64,000 nt of DNA, from positions 1 to 64,000 of the forward strand of contig JAQWQC010000027.1 of the NCBI GenBank assembly GCA_029245025.1, in the 5' to 3' direction. This document shows positions 46,129 through 56,323 of the stretch, piece by piece. The notes below the pieces were generated by a model that saw only the letters and a list, made by a program, of their open reading frames with translations, had not been told where the DNA came from and searched no databases. A program made the position numbers and the translations under genes. The DNA comes from Rhodospirillaceae bacterium (lineage in GTDB: Bacteria > Pseudomonadota > Alphaproteobacteria > Rhodospirillales > Rhodospirillaceae). Position 1 is the first letter of the stretch. The number at the start of each line of letters is the position of its first letter.

Positions 46129-49098
46129 TTAGTTTCTGTTGTCGGGTTCAATAATCTGTTTGAAGGTGTTGCTTATTTTCTCTCTCATTTCCTGGATTCT
46201 ATTTTCTAAATCTTCGCGTGTTGGAAGCAGGGTTACGTTTAATAAGCGTTTCTCCAGTCCCTTTGGAATTTCTGACGATAGCGTAGAAGAATCAAGGGTG
46301 AGCCTTAAGAGCCATAATAGGTCGTTCCACAAGACCAAACCAAATTGGAGTAGGTGAGCATCTGTTTCTTCCAAGAGTCCTTTCGAAGCCAAAATATTTA
46401 AAGCGTCGATAGAGCTATGCGGAAAGGAGCTAACCAATCTTTCGTGGTTAAGTAGAGTATGAAACTGAACCAAAAATTCAGTGTCCATTAGGCCGCCGGC
46501 CATATGTTTGATGTCTAGGATCGAATCATCGCTGTACTGTTGTTTAATACGAACGCGCATTTCGGAAATAGCATTGGCCACTTCATTTGCCGTTCTTTTT
46601 GACTTCAACGCCTTGAATATCGCCTGATTAATCTGGCTTTCTAGATGCCCAGTGGAGTAGACGACCCGGGCTTTAGTGAGTGCTAAATGTTCCCATATCC
46701 ACGCATCTTCGTGTTGGTATTTGCTAAAAGCCTCAAGGCTTGAAGCGATAGGGCCTTGGTCTCCTGAGGGTCGTAAGCGTAAATCTATTTCATATAAACG
46801 CCCCTCAGCCGTCAATACGGATAAGGCTGAGACAATTCTTTGGGTAAGACGCATGAAGTACACACTTGCGGCAAGCGTGCGACGCCCCCCCGAGGATTCA
46901 GAGTTGGTAGGGCTATCGTAAATAAAAACCAAATCCAGGTCTGAAGTCGGCATAAGTTCAGAGCTACCCAACTTTCCATATGCTAAAATAGCAAAGTCTG
47001 CTTCTTGGATTTGTCCAAACTGGCTCGCGAATTCATCACGTACGTGAGGTACGAGCGCATTTATTGTCGTTTCTGCAATCACACTTAGAGCTTTGGCTCC
47101 CTCGGCGGGAGTAACTAAAGATCTTAGCGCCTGAACACCGACACGGAAGCGGAGGTCATTGGTCCATCTTCGGCACGCATCTAGCTTGGCTTCATATCCA
47201 CTAGCTCTTTCTAGTATCCTTCCTAAATCGTCAGAAAGTATAGACGCTGCAGCTATGTTCTCGAAAAAGTCGGGATCCAGAACGTAATCAAGCCGCTCGC
47301 TTGAGGCGTTGAGGTAGTCGGCAAGCCGGGGGGCATCGCCCATTATATCTGCAAGTAAGTCTAGGATTTCAGGGTGTGCGTAGAACACGGAGAACAGCTG
47401 TACTCCGGCAGGCAATTGCTTAAGAAATGTATCAAATTTTAAGAAGGCCCGGTCTGGAAGCGTTGTTTTGCTAAATGCAGAAACCAAGTTAGGTACGATT
47501 TCAGTCAATATTTGTCGTGACCTTGTGCTCTTTGTGGCCCTGTATTTTCCTGTGTGCCACGCCCTAATGATTTCGGAAATAGTTTCCGGATTTGCGAATC
47601 CTAATCTTGTGAGCGTCGCCAAGGTTTCAGGGTCGTGATCTGTTCCTGTGAAAACAAGATTGCCATCAACTGTAAGGTCTGGGGCGTCTTCAAAGAGGTT
47701 AGCGTAGTGGCGTTCAACCACTTTGAGGTGATTGGTAACAGCGTCACTAAATTGAGAGAAGTCATTGTACCCTAAGAATACGGATATAGCCTCTGCGCGC
47801 CCTGGGTCTTCTGGAATTCTCTGGGTTTGTTCGTCATTTATCATCTGTATGCGGTGTTCAAGGGTGCGGAGAAAAATGTACGATTCCTTAAGTTCCAGTG
47901 ACGTTCTTTCATCAATCAAATCATAGTCGTGTAGCCTAGCAAGACCTTCTACAGTCTTAGTTTCGCGAAGCGATGGATTCCTTCCGCCCCAAATGAGTTG
48001 CTGAATTTGAACAAAAAACTCGATTTCACGAATGCCGCCGCGACCGACTTTAATGTCGTGTCCAAGTACGTCGATCTCATGCCCACCCTTAGACGCATAG
48101 ATTTGTCTTTTGATCGAGTGGATGTCTTGAATTGCATAGAAATCTAAAGATTTTCGCCAAATAAAGGGCTCCAGTCGTTTTAGAAAAGCGCTGCCAACTA
48201 TGTTGTCACCAGCAATAACTCGCGCCTTGATTAGCGCAGATCTTTCCCAGTTCTGTCCCCAACTTTCATAATAGAGTTCTGCGGCCTCTGTTGAAACTGC
48301 GGCTGCGGTTGAACGCGGATCAGGTCTAAGGCGAAGGTCCGTTCTGAAGACGTAACCGTCCGCTGTTCGTTCATCCAGAATGTTTACAAGTTCTTTGGTG
48401 ATCTTGACGGCAAATTCTTGGGGCGATTTTTCGCCTTTGTAATTTAGTGCTTCAGTATCGAAGAGCACTATCAAGTCTATATCAGAGGAGTAGTTTAGTT
48501 CTTGTGCCCCCAGCTTGCCGAGGGCGAGTACAAATAGACCGCATCCAGTTTGCGGGTTCTCAATGTCAGGAAGTTCAATATTGCCCTTTTTCTCCTCGGA
48601 AAGCAGTAGGGCGTTAACAGCCTCTGAAACACATAAATCGGCGAAGTCTGATAAATTACTTACGACGTCGAACAGGTCCCAGAGCTTGGATATGTCGCAT
48701 ATCGCAATGTGAAGTGCCGCTTCTTCTTTCTTTTGACGCAATAGGGCCCTAAGTGTCTCTGTTTCGTATTCTGAATCACGTATATCTTCGTAAAGTTTGT
48801 TTAAGAAAGTTGCCCACGCATCATTGGGGTGCTGCTTGATCAACCTAGAGAAGCATTGCGGGTTTTTTATTGCTGCTTTAGATAAGAAAGGGCTATTCCC
48901 GAATAGGCATTTGACGAGGGCAGCAATTGTAATTTCAGGTATATCCAGAAGATGGCTGTTCTCTTTGATTCCTGCATTGGGAGCAGCTTCATTGTCCCAC
49001 TTGTCTATGTAACTTTCACATTGCTTAAGATCGTAGGCGCGAGGGAGGATATTTTCTGGCATACTCGCTCCACTATGATCAATCTTGCCGTTCATCAT
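46129..49098 (-). CDS. glnE: Bifunctional glutamine synthetase adenylyltransferase/deadenylase
   Basis: GlnE adds and removes AMP on glutamine synthetase under control of PII. The 989-residue chain has two nucleotidyltransferase domains: GKLGAQELNYSSDIDLIVLFD in the N-terminal half (deadenylation) and GKLGSSELMPTSDLDLVFIY in the C-terminal half (adenylation), each with the DxD metal site. The stretch between them includes GGIREIEFFVQ and a later GGLMDTEFLVQF. The start at 49098 is ATG, with an immediately following ATG and a third at 49062 also possible. Confidence 0.96.
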   Translation of the reverse strand: MMNGKIDHSGASMPENILPRAYDLKQCESYIDKWDNEAAPNAGIKENSHLLDIPEITIAALVKCLFGNSPFLSKAAIKNPQCFSRLIKQHPNDAWATFLNKLYEDIRDSEYETETLRALLRQKKEEAALHIAICDISKLWDLFDVVSNLSDFADLCVSEAVNALLLSEEKKGNIELPDIENPQTGCGLFVLALGKLGAQELNYSSDIDLIVLFDTEALNYKGEKSPQEFAVKITKELVNILDERTADGYVFRTDLRLRPDPRSTAAAVSTEAAELYYESWGQNWERSALIKARVIAGDNIVGSAFLKRLEPFIWRKSLDFYAIQDIHSIKRQIYASKGGHEIDVLGHDIKVGRGGIREIEFFVQIQQLIWGGRNPSLRETKTVEGLARLHDYDLIDERTSLELKESYIFLRTLEHRIQMINDEQTQRIPEDPGRAEAISVFLGYNDFSQFSDAVTNHLKVVERHYANLFEDAPDLTVDGNLVFTGTDHDPETLATLTRLGFANPETISEIIRAWHTGKYRATKSTRSRQILTEIVPNLVSAFSKTTLPDRAFLKFDTFLKQLPAGVQLFSVFYAHPEILDLLADIMGDAPRLADYLNASSERLDYVLDPDFFENIAAASILSDDLGRILERASGYEAKLDACRRWTNDLRFRVGVQALRSLVTPAEGAKALSVIAETTINALVPHVRDEFASQFGQIQEADFAILAYGKLGSSELMPTSDLDLVFIYDSPTNSESSGGRRTLAASVYFMRLTQRIVSALSVLTAEGRLYEIDLRLRPSGDQGPIASSLEAFSKYQHEDAWIWEHLALTKARVVYSTGHLESQINQAIFKALKSKRTANEVANAISEMRVRIKQQYSDDSILDIKHMAGGLMDTEFLVQFHTLLNHERLVSSFPHSSIDALNILASKGLLEETDAHLLQFGLVLWNDLLWLLRLTLDSSTLSSEIPKGLEKRLLNVTLLPTREDLENRIQEMREKISNTFKQIIEPDNRN

Positions 49099-49223
49099 TG
49101 AAGTCTACCAGGGATGCAGAATTTTTGCGCAAGTTACTAGGCAGATTTAATTGTATTTACACCTATACGAGCAATGTAACAGCTGAGCTAGAGATTACCG
49201 GCGCAGCAGGGTGGGATTGAGAC

Positions 49224-52200
49224 TTGGTTCACGGAGCCGTCCACACACTTTTTAGAACTTTGGTGGCGTGCCTCACTTTATTGTTGTGTGGCATTGCAGT
49301 CCTCGCGTGGCGGCTTTCGGACGGGCCTGTCACGATGGATTTCCTCGCTTCTTATATCTCTGAGGCGATCAGCAACGAGCGCGAAGGCATACTATTCGAA
49401 GTTCAAGGAGCGAGCTTAGCGTGGGGCGGAATGCAGTCCACGCCAAATATCACAGTTCGAGATATTGTGGCAGTTGACCTAGACGGAACTGTAATTGCGT
49501 CATTTCCTGAAATGCTTGTTCGGTTGAGCATGGCCTCAATTCTTGAGGGGTCGCCAGCGCCGGAAGAAATTATTCTTGATAACCCTGTCGTAAGGCTAAC
49601 GCGTGGGCAAGGTGGTGCAATCCTTCTGGGTCTTGAACTCAATTATAACACTGAGCAAAGTGATGCTGATATTGACAAAATTGAGGCGGGTTTAACTACG
49701 AACGAATCAGCGAATCAATTGCTAAACGTTGTGGTTAAGGCATTGATTGCTCCTGGTGGTGAGGACAATCGAGCGGGGTATTTAGACAGATTCGTAGTGC
49801 AAAACTCGACGGTCATATTCTCAGACGAAGCGTCCGGCAGCGAATGGCTTGTGCCCTCTGGTGATATTTCTCTTGAAAGGCAGAAGGGTGACTTACGGAT
49901 ATCTGCGAGCCTACCATTCTTGAACAATGGACTAACGTCGAGAATCGAGGTTGGTGGGGTATATGCCGTTGATACATCGTCTCTAGCATTTGAGGTCGAG
50001 TTCCAAGACTTACGTCCATCTTCGCTCTCAGTCTTGTCGCCTCAAATGAGTGCACTATCTGCGATGGAGCTGGATGTAGATGGAAAACTTGAGTTAGAGA
50101 TTTTACTTCTTGAAGCGCTAGCTACGGTGAATCGTGCTCAGTTAATGATTACTAGTGGTGAAGGTGTTCTCGCTCTACCCGCGCCAATTAGCCGCACATA
50201 TCCCATCGCACAATTTAGTATGAATGCTGCGGGCAGTGATCAACTGAAAAAAGTGACCGTATCTAATCTCGAATTGATCTTAAACAACGGGGGGCCAGAG
50301 ATTGAGTTGTCGCTCGAAGGCGAACAAATGCTGAGTAACCCAGCGATCAATCTTGATATAAAAATTGATAAAGTAGGCTTGCCGGAATTAAAGACCTATT
50401 GGCCTGAAAGTGTTAAGCCCAATACCAGACGTTGGATTGCGAACAATCTAGCGGGGGGAGAAGTTACGGATGCTTCGTTTGACTTAGCCATAACGGGTTC
50501 TTCAATGCTTGACCTGGAAACTTCGTCTCTTGCCGGGTCGGCAAACTTGTCTGGCATAGATGTAACTTACTTGAGGCAAATGCCACCTGTTGAGGATACG
50601 AAAGGTCTATTGAGACTGTCACTATCTGAAGTCGTTATTGACATTGAAAGTGGCTTCGTTCGCCTGAACTCCGGCCCTGAAAAAACCCTCAATGTTCGTA
50701 AGGCTCGTGTCCGGCTCTATGGGCTCGACGACAAAATAGACACGGCAGATATAGACGTTCGTATTGATGGACAACTTGCCGATGCAATCGAACTGATCGA
50801 CCGGCCCCCGCTGGGCTATGCTTCAAAGCTCGGTATAACTCCTACAGAAACAAATGGGTTGGCAGAGGTGTTGCTCAGTGTTGATTTTCCTTTGGTTCAG
50901 GGTGTCTCGCTTGACCAGGTTATAGTTTCGGCCACAGCATCTTTACAGCAAACTTCAATTCTAGATGCCGCATTTGGGCTTGATTTAGAATCGGGGCAGT
51001 TTCGCTTGGATATCGATAACCTCGGTATGGATGTAAGCGGGACAGCTTCCCTTGGTGGAATTCGTACTGGGTTGGCATGGCGGGAAAATTTCTTTGGCGG
51101 TGAGTTTAAGCGACAGTATGCATTGGATGCCGTCGTGGAGAACGATCAGCGACCTTTGATCGGTTTAGGTCAGTCTATGTTTAGCCCGCCATATGTTGAT
51201 GGCCCGATAAGGCTGGAAGCCATATATACGGTTGATGAGTCTGCTGAGAGTGTTCTTATACTAGAAGCGGATTTAGAGACTGCGGAACTTAGTGTTCCTT
51301 CTTTAAATTGGGGCAAGCCAATCGATACAAAAGGTTTTGTTTCTGCAGAACTTCTTTTGTCTGACGGCATGGCTAAAGAAGTGCGACGCTTTGACGTCTC
51401 TTCGGACGCAGCTAATCTCCAGTTCGCTGGAAATATTCAGTTCTTGGGCGGGGTAGAAATCGATTCGATTAGACTTGAACCAGGACAGATAGGTAGTAGT
51501 CAGTTTGAGATGAATGCCGCCCGTGCTGAAGATGGAGCGTATGATATTTCCTTGCGCGGAAAATCACTTGATGGCCGGTCTTTTTGGTCTTCACTGGTAA
51601 ATAACAATAGTGTGAGGAGTTTTGGCGCCACGAGTCAGAATGCTTCTCGTATTCCATTCAGGTTTAACGGGGAGTTGGAACGTGTATTGCTCTCTGACTT
51701 AGGTGGCATAACCAATGTGAGTGCTAAGGTCGTTCAAAATGCGACTGGTATCGCAGAGCTAGTGGTGAATGCAGATGTAGCAGATACGGATAAATTTACG
51801 CTAACGATGCAACCAAAAGAACAAGTTAGGGAGTTTCGAGCTGACAGCGGAAATGGTGGTGCTGTTTTGCAATCTTTGGGGTTAAGTGATGACTTCAGTG
51901 GTGGAGAATTAATAGTCTCAGGAACTGTTAGTGAAACAGGGGCTGTTTCCGGTATTTTAAATATAGATTCATTTCAGGTTTTTGATGCGCCATTGCTTGC
52001 GCGGTTGCTATCTGTTGCAGCATTGACCGGAATTGTGGATGAGTTGGAAGGTAATGGGATTTATTTTTCTGAATTAAACGTTCCATTTACATTCACTGAT
52101 GGCACTTTTTCGATTAGGGATGGCGCCATGTACGGACCCTCGCTGGGTCTCACTGCGCAAGGCATGTACGATACAAAAAAGCTCACGCTTGATGGACAGG

Positions 52201-52460
52201 GTACTATTGTTCCTGTTTATGCCTTTAATAGTGCGCTAGGCGGTATACCAATACTCGGGCCACTTTTGACAGGTGGAGAAGAAAGCGGAGGTGTTTTTGC
52301 AGCAACATATGCGATGCGCGGAAATTCTGATGGAGGTGAGATTACCGTCAACCCGCTCGCGACCCTAACACCTGGTTTCTTGCGTCAAATATTTCGTGTT
52401 TTTGATCCGCCACCGGCTGTGCAGGTGGATTCGGAAGCGATTGAGGCTAATCCTAATTAG
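49224..52460 (+). CDS. AsmA/YhdP-like large envelope protein (DUF3971)
   Basis: A 1078-residue protein with one N-terminal membrane helix (LVACLTLLLCGIAVLAWRLS) and a long beta-rich periplasmic body. The start LSDGPVTMDFLASYISEAI and the segments LEGSPAPEEIILDNPVVRLTRG, YWPESVKPNTRRWIANNLAGG and the C-terminal GGIPILGPLLTGGEESGGVF are characteristic of DUF3971/AsmA_2 proteins. Family members such as YhdP and TamB are thought to bridge the periplasm for phospholipid transport. TTG 49224 is the best start I see; it is divergent from glnE across 125 bases. Confidence 0.88.
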   Translation: MVHGAVHTLFRTLVACLTLLLCGIAVLAWRLSDGPVTMDFLASYISEAISNEREGILFEVQGASLAWGGMQSTPNITVRDIVAVDLDGTVIASFPEMLVRLSMASILEGSPAPEEIILDNPVVRLTRGQGGAILLGLELNYNTEQSDADIDKIEAGLTTNESANQLLNVVVKALIAPGGEDNRAGYLDRFVVQNSTVIFSDEASGSEWLVPSGDISLERQKGDLRISASLPFLNNGLTSRIEVGGVYAVDTSSLAFEVEFQDLRPSSLSVLSPQMSALSAMELDVDGKLELEILLLEALATVNRAQLMITSGEGVLALPAPISRTYPIAQFSMNAAGSDQLKKVTVSNLELILNNGGPEIELSLEGEQMLSNPAINLDIKIDKVGLPELKTYWPESVKPNTRRWIANNLAGGEVTDASFDLAITGSSMLDLETSSLAGSANLSGIDVTYLRQMPPVEDTKGLLRLSLSEVVIDIESGFVRLNSGPEKTLNVRKARVRLYGLDDKIDTADIDVRIDGQLADAIELIDRPPLGYASKLGITPTETNGLAEVLLSVDFPLVQGVSLDQVIVSATASLQQTSILDAAFGLDLESGQFRLDIDNLGMDVSGTASLGGIRTGLAWRENFFGGEFKRQYALDAVVENDQRPLIGLGQSMFSPPYVDGPIRLEAIYTVDESAESVLILEADLETAELSVPSLNWGKPIDTKGFVSAELLLSDGMAKEVRRFDVSSDAANLQFAGNIQFLGGVEIDSIRLEPGQIGSSQFEMNAARAEDGAYDISLRGKSLDGRSFWSSLVNNNSVRSFGATSQNASRIPFRFNGELERVLLSDLGGITNVSAKVVQNATGIAELVVNADVADTDKFTLTMQPKEQVREFRADSGNGGAVLQSLGLSDDFSGGELIVSGTVSETGAVSGILNIDSFQVFDAPLLARLLSVAALTGIVDELEGNGIYFSELNVPFTFTDGTFSIRDGAMYGPSLGLTAQGMYDTKKLTLDGQGTIVPVYAFNSALGGIPILGPLLTGGEESGGVFAATYAMRGNSDGGEITVNPLATLTPGFLRQIFRVFDPPPAVQVDSEAIEANPN

Positions 52461-52481
52461 ACGCGAGTAATAGCTTACGTA

Positions 52482-53741
52482 TTAACCAAGCGTGACGATG
52501 GCGTGGCGTTTTTTCCCTGAAGACAGCTTTAATTGACTGTCTATGAAATCGCTTGCCTGCAGCAGGTAAGTTTCATCTTCTATTTTCTGGCCGTTTATTT
52601 TAGCGCCACCGCCAAGAATCAGCCGCCGTGCTTCACCGCTACTCTTGCAAAGACCTGTTGATTTAAGGGCTTCAATGAGTGCCATGCCGTTTTCTAGGTC
52701 ATTACCTGATAAATCAATACTGGGTAGTCTGTCGCCAACACCACCAGATTCAAACGTGGAATCAGCGGTTTTTTGTGAGGCGATCGCAGCGTTTTCTCCG
52801 TGAAGCAACTTTGTTGCCTCAAAAGCTAGAACTTTTTTTGCATCGTTGATTTCGCTGCCTTCTAGAGATTCAAGGCGGCTGGTTTCTTCCATTGGAAGTT
52901 CCGTGAATAATTTTAGGAACCGTCCGACATCTGGGTCTTCTGCATTCCGCCAGAATTGATAGTAGTCGTAGGCCGATAGCCGGTCTTCATTGAGCCATAC
53001 CGCGCCCGCGGCGGTCTTCCCCATTTTAGCGCCCGATGATGTTGTGATTAATGGGCATGTCAGACCGAAAAGTTCTTTTCGAGCAACCCTTCTGCCCAAT
53101 TCTATGCCATTGACGATATTGCCCCACTGATCTGAGCCACCGGTCTGTAGAGTGCAGCCATATCTTTTGTGCAGTTCAAGGAAATCATATGATTGAAGGA
53201 TCATATAATTGAATTCCAGAAACGTGAGTGGTTGTTCACGCTCTAGTCTTAATTTGACGCTATCCATCGTTAGCATTCTATTTATTGTGAAGTGCGGACC
53301 GACATCTCTTAAGAAAGGAATGTATTGAAGGGTATCCAGCCAATCTGCGTTATTTACGAGAAGAGCGTCAGTATTTCCTTCTCCAAACCTAATAAGTTTC
53401 TCAAATGTTTTCTGAATACTCTTGATGTTGCTGTTGATCGCAACTTCATCAAGCAACTGACGTGTGTCATCCTTTCCCGAAGGGTCGCCTACTTTTGTGG
53501 TGCCGCCGCCAATAAGTGCAATAGGTCTATGTCCTGTATTTTGCACCCAACGCAGCATCATGATCGGAAGTAGGTGGCCTACGTGCAGGCTATCGGCTGT
53601 CGCATCAAACCCGTTGTAGGCAGTAATAACGCTCGATGCAGCTATCTCATCAAGTTGCTCAATATTTGTGCATTGATGCAGAAACCCGCGTTGTTCGAGG
53701 ACTTTGATGAGCTCTGAGCGACGCTTAGGAACGGAAGTCAT
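52482..53741 (-). CDS. tyrS: Tyrosyl-tRNA synthetase
   Basis: TyrS charges tRNA-Tyr. The 419-residue class I enzyme has HVGHLLPIMMLRW (HIGH motif), QTGGSDQWGNIVNGIELGRR (tyrosine and tRNA pocket) and AKMGKTAAGAVWLN (KMSKS motif). The C-terminal S4 RNA-binding domain ends the protein (ARRLILGGGAKINGQKI). It is divergent from anmK over 95 bases, and convergent with the YhdP-like gene at its 3' end, 21 bases apart. Confidence 0.97.
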   Translation of the reverse strand: MTSVPKRRSELIKVLEQRGFLHQCTNIEQLDEIAASSVITAYNGFDATADSLHVGHLLPIMMLRWVQNTGHRPIALIGGGTTKVGDPSGKDDTRQLLDEVAINSNIKSIQKTFEKLIRFGEGNTDALLVNNADWLDTLQYIPFLRDVGPHFTINRMLTMDSVKLRLEREQPLTFLEFNYMILQSYDFLELHKRYGCTLQTGGSDQWGNIVNGIELGRRVARKELFGLTCPLITTSSGAKMGKTAAGAVWLNEDRLSAYDYYQFWRNAEDPDVGRFLKLFTELPMEETSRLESLEGSEINDAKKVLAFEATKLLHGENAAIASQKTADSTFESGGVGDRLPSIDLSGNDLENGMALIEALKSTGLCKSSGEARRLILGGGAKINGQKIEDETYLLQASDFIDSQLKLSSGKKRHAIVTLG

Positions 53742-53836
53742 GGACGTATTTCCACTCGAAATATCAATCGGTTAGACTATGCAGACAAAACTAGAATTTA
53801 GCCGCGTGATATCATGGGGCAGATGGGAGGGCAACG

Positions 53837-54955
53837 ATGAACCTATCGAATACGGAGGGACCTATCGTCTCTCTAGGCCTCATGAGCGGAACGTCCCTAG
53901 ACGGAATCGACGCAGCGATAATTGAAACGGATGGCGAAATTATCTCCGATATTGGGCCATCCCTCTCGATTCCTTACCCAGATGAATTTAGGGCGCGATT
54001 AAAAAACGCTGTGGAGCGGGCAGCCCAGTCCAACAATCTTAGGGCTGACGCGATCTTAATTCATGAGCTTACGTCACTGCATATCATCTGCATCAAAAAG
54101 CTGCTCGATGGCGAGGAAGACGGTGGGAAATGGAAGTTACCACAAATGATTGGCTTCCACGGTCATACGATTCTTCACAGACCAGAGCTTGGAATAACGC
54201 AGCAGATCGGTGACCCGGTTCAAATGGCCAACGAAACCCTGATCCCAGTGGTATCAGATTTTAGAACCCGGGACGTCAAGGAGGGGGGGCAGGGGGCACC
54301 GCTTGCTCCTGTGTATCACACCGCTATGTTGCGCTCTAAATCCCGGCCGGTCGTGATTGCTAATATCGGGGGTATTTCCAACATTACGTGGATTGGACCT
54401 GATTCCGACGACGTAATTGCGTTTGATACGGGCCCTGGCAACGGTTTGATGGATGCTTGGGTCGAACAAAAGACCGGGAAACGGTTTGATGAAGATGGGC
54501 AACTATCCGCGCGGGGCAAAGTAGACCATAGCGTGCTCTATACTCTCTTGGACCACAACTATTTCAAACTCAAGTATCCTAAGAGTTTGGATAGATCCGA
54601 CTTTTCCATAGCCGCGCTGGAAGGAATGTCTCCCAGTGATGGGGCCGCCACTCTCTTGGCATTCACCGTAAACTCTATTGTCGCTGGTCTGAAGCTATGC
54701 CCAGAACCACCAAGGGTACTCTATGTGACAGGAGGAGGGCGCCATAATTTGACACTTATGAGTCAGTTAAGGGCTGCGTGTCCGTGTAAAGTTCATCCGA
54801 TTGAGGACGAAGGGTGGAACGGCGATATTATCGAAGCCCAGGCGTTCGCGTTTATGGCGGTCAGGAGCCTAAGGAAACTTCCATTGACGTTCAGCAATAC
54901 AACGGGGGCTCGTAATCCATTAACCGGAGGGATACTTAGCTGCCCTGACGGATAA
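53837..54955 (+). CDS. anmK: Anhydro-N-acetylmuramic acid kinase
   Basis: AnmK phosphorylates and opens 1,6-anhydroMurNAc recovered from the cell wall, giving MurNAc-6-P. The 372-residue product has the signature SLGLMSGTSLDGIDAAI with the ATP-site motif, QIGDPVQMANETLIPVVSDF, NIGGISNITWIG, FDTGPGNGLMDAW and LYVTGGGRHNLTLM. It is divergent from tyrS, a pairing common in alphaproteobacteria. Other wall-recycling genes are not in the window. Confidence 0.96.
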   Translation: MNLSNTEGPIVSLGLMSGTSLDGIDAAIIETDGEIISDIGPSLSIPYPDEFRARLKNAVERAAQSNNLRADAILIHELTSLHIICIKKLLDGEEDGGKWKLPQMIGFHGHTILHRPELGITQQIGDPVQMANETLIPVVSDFRTRDVKEGGQGAPLAPVYHTAMLRSKSRPVVIANIGGISNITWIGPDSDDVIAFDTGPGNGLMDAWVEQKTGKRFDEDGQLSARGKVDHSVLYTLLDHNYFKLKYPKSLDRSDFSIAALEGMSPSDGAATLLAFTVNSIVAGLKLCPEPPRVLYVTGGGRHNLTLMSQLRAACPCKVHPIEDEGWNGDIIEAQAFAFMAVRSLRKLPLTFSNTTGARNPLTGGILSCPDG

Positions 54956-54971
54956 CAAAGGGTGTGTAGAA

Positions 54972-55631
54972 TTAACCGTGTCCTTGCGCTTTTAGAATAT
55001 CTCTCGCGTCTAAATAGTCGTCGACAGATTTGGACATTTGATCCATATGGTCTTTAAAGAAATGATTCGCGCCTTTGATCAACTTGTAGTCGACAGTAAT
55101 ATTCTTTTGAAGCGCTAGCTTGTTACAAAGCTTTTCTACTGATGGCTCAGGAACCACGTCGTCGTTCGTTCCTTGTACAATCAAACCTGATGAAGGGCAG
55201 GGTGCTAGGAATGAGAAGTCGTACATATTGGCTGGAGGGGCTATAGATATGAATCCTTCAACCTCCGGACGGCGCATAAGAAGTTGCATACCAATCCAGG
55301 CACCAAACGAAAACCCAGCGACCCAGCACGCACTCGCATTTGGTTTAATTGATTGCATCCAATCGAGAGCGCCAGCTGCGTCTGAGAGCTCGCCCATTCC
55401 ATTGTCAAATTCCCCTTGAGAACGGCCAACTCCACGAAAATTAAATCGTAGTACTGAATAACCGCGCCGAACAAAGATGTAATAAAGATTATATACAATC
55501 TTATTATTCATCGTCCCGCCATGTTGCGGGTGGGGGTGCAGAATAATGGCGAGCGGAGACTTGGGGTCCTCGGCGTGATGGTATCGACCTTCAAGGCGGC
55601 CTTCGGGACCGTTGATAATGATTTCAGGCAT
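54972..55631 (-). CDS. Alpha/beta hydrolase
   Basis: A 219-residue serine hydrolase of the small dienelactone-hydrolase-like type. AIILHPHPQHGGTMNNKIVY forms the oxyanion-side HPHP block, VAGFSFGAWIGMQLL carries the nucleophile in GFSFG, GTNDDVVPEPSVEKL gives the Asp, and GANHFFKDHMDQM supplies the His. The substrate is unknown. It starts 225 bases from iscR and is divergent from it. This gene, iscR and iscS often sit together in alphaproteobacteria. Confidence 0.88.
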   Translation of the reverse strand: MPEIIINGPEGRLEGRYHHAEDPKSPLAIILHPHPQHGGTMNNKIVYNLYYIFVRRGYSVLRFNFRGVGRSQGEFDNGMGELSDAAGALDWMQSIKPNASACWVAGFSFGAWIGMQLLMRRPEVEGFISIAPPANMYDFSFLAPCPSSGLIVQGTNDDVVPEPSVEKLCNKLALQKNITVDYKLIKGANHFFKDHMDQMSKSVDDYLDARDILKAQGHG

Positions 55632-55856
55632 GCTGTATCCGTTGATTTACCGGCCGAAAGGGCGGTTTTATTAGGAGTATCGCGACTATCTAAGGAATCA
55701 AGGCTCGATTGCCAAGGATATATTTCTCAGGAGTTAATAAATCAGTATATGACAGAAGCTCTAAACAATTGAAATTAAAATATAAAATCTATTGATCCGA
55801 TGAATAAGAAGAAACGTAAATATAGGTAGTTTCTAACCAACAACGGATTTTGAAAA

Positions 55857-56303
55857 GTGAAACCGAGCACCAAAGCTGAATTAGCTCTGAACGGCATGGT
55901 CAATTTGGCCCGCCATGTTCCCGCTAAGCCTATATCGCTTGCAGTTTTAGCTGAGGAACAGTCTATTTCCCTGTCATACCTAGAGCAGATATTTGCGACC
56001 CTTCGCCGCAGTGGGCTTGTTCTCAGTGTAAGAGGTCCTGGCGGCGGTTACTTGTTGGCAAGGCCAGCCGGCAGTATTTCGACAGGGGATATCATTGACG
56101 CCATTGATGAGATTTCTGCTGGTAACCTGCGACCCACAGGTAAGGAACAGCTATCAACTTCAGGGAGGGCTCAACAGTTCTGGCTTGTTATGAGATTGCA
56201 GATTCTCGAATTGTTTAGGCAGGTCACGCTACAAGACATTCTCGATGGCTCTTTCCAACGTCTAGAATATCCCGATGAATCAACGTCACACGCAGCCGAA
56301 TAA
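55857..56303 (+). CDS. Rrf2-family regulator, IscR-like but lacking all cysteines
   Basis: A 148-residue winged-helix regulator. The DNA-binding part matches IscR closely (QSISLSYLEQIFATLRRSGLVLSVRGPGGGYLLAR). In E. coli IscR, three cysteines near residues 92-104 and one His bind a [2Fe-2S] cluster. Here the equivalent stretch, ISAGNLRPTGKEQLSTSGRA, has none, and no cysteine occurs anywhere in the protein. Start is GTG 55857. It lies directly before iscS (20 bases), so it probably controls that operon, but not through a cysteine-ligated cluster. Named iscR only by position and similarity. Confidence 0.9.
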   Translation: MKPSTKAELALNGMVNLARHVPAKPISLAVLAEEQSISLSYLEQIFATLRRSGLVLSVRGPGGGYLLARPAGSISTGDIIDAIDEISAGNLRPTGKEQLSTSGRAQQFWLVMRLQILELFRQVTLQDILDGSFQRLEYPDESTSHAAE

Positions 56304-56323
56304 TTTGCTATAACCGTGTCGCA

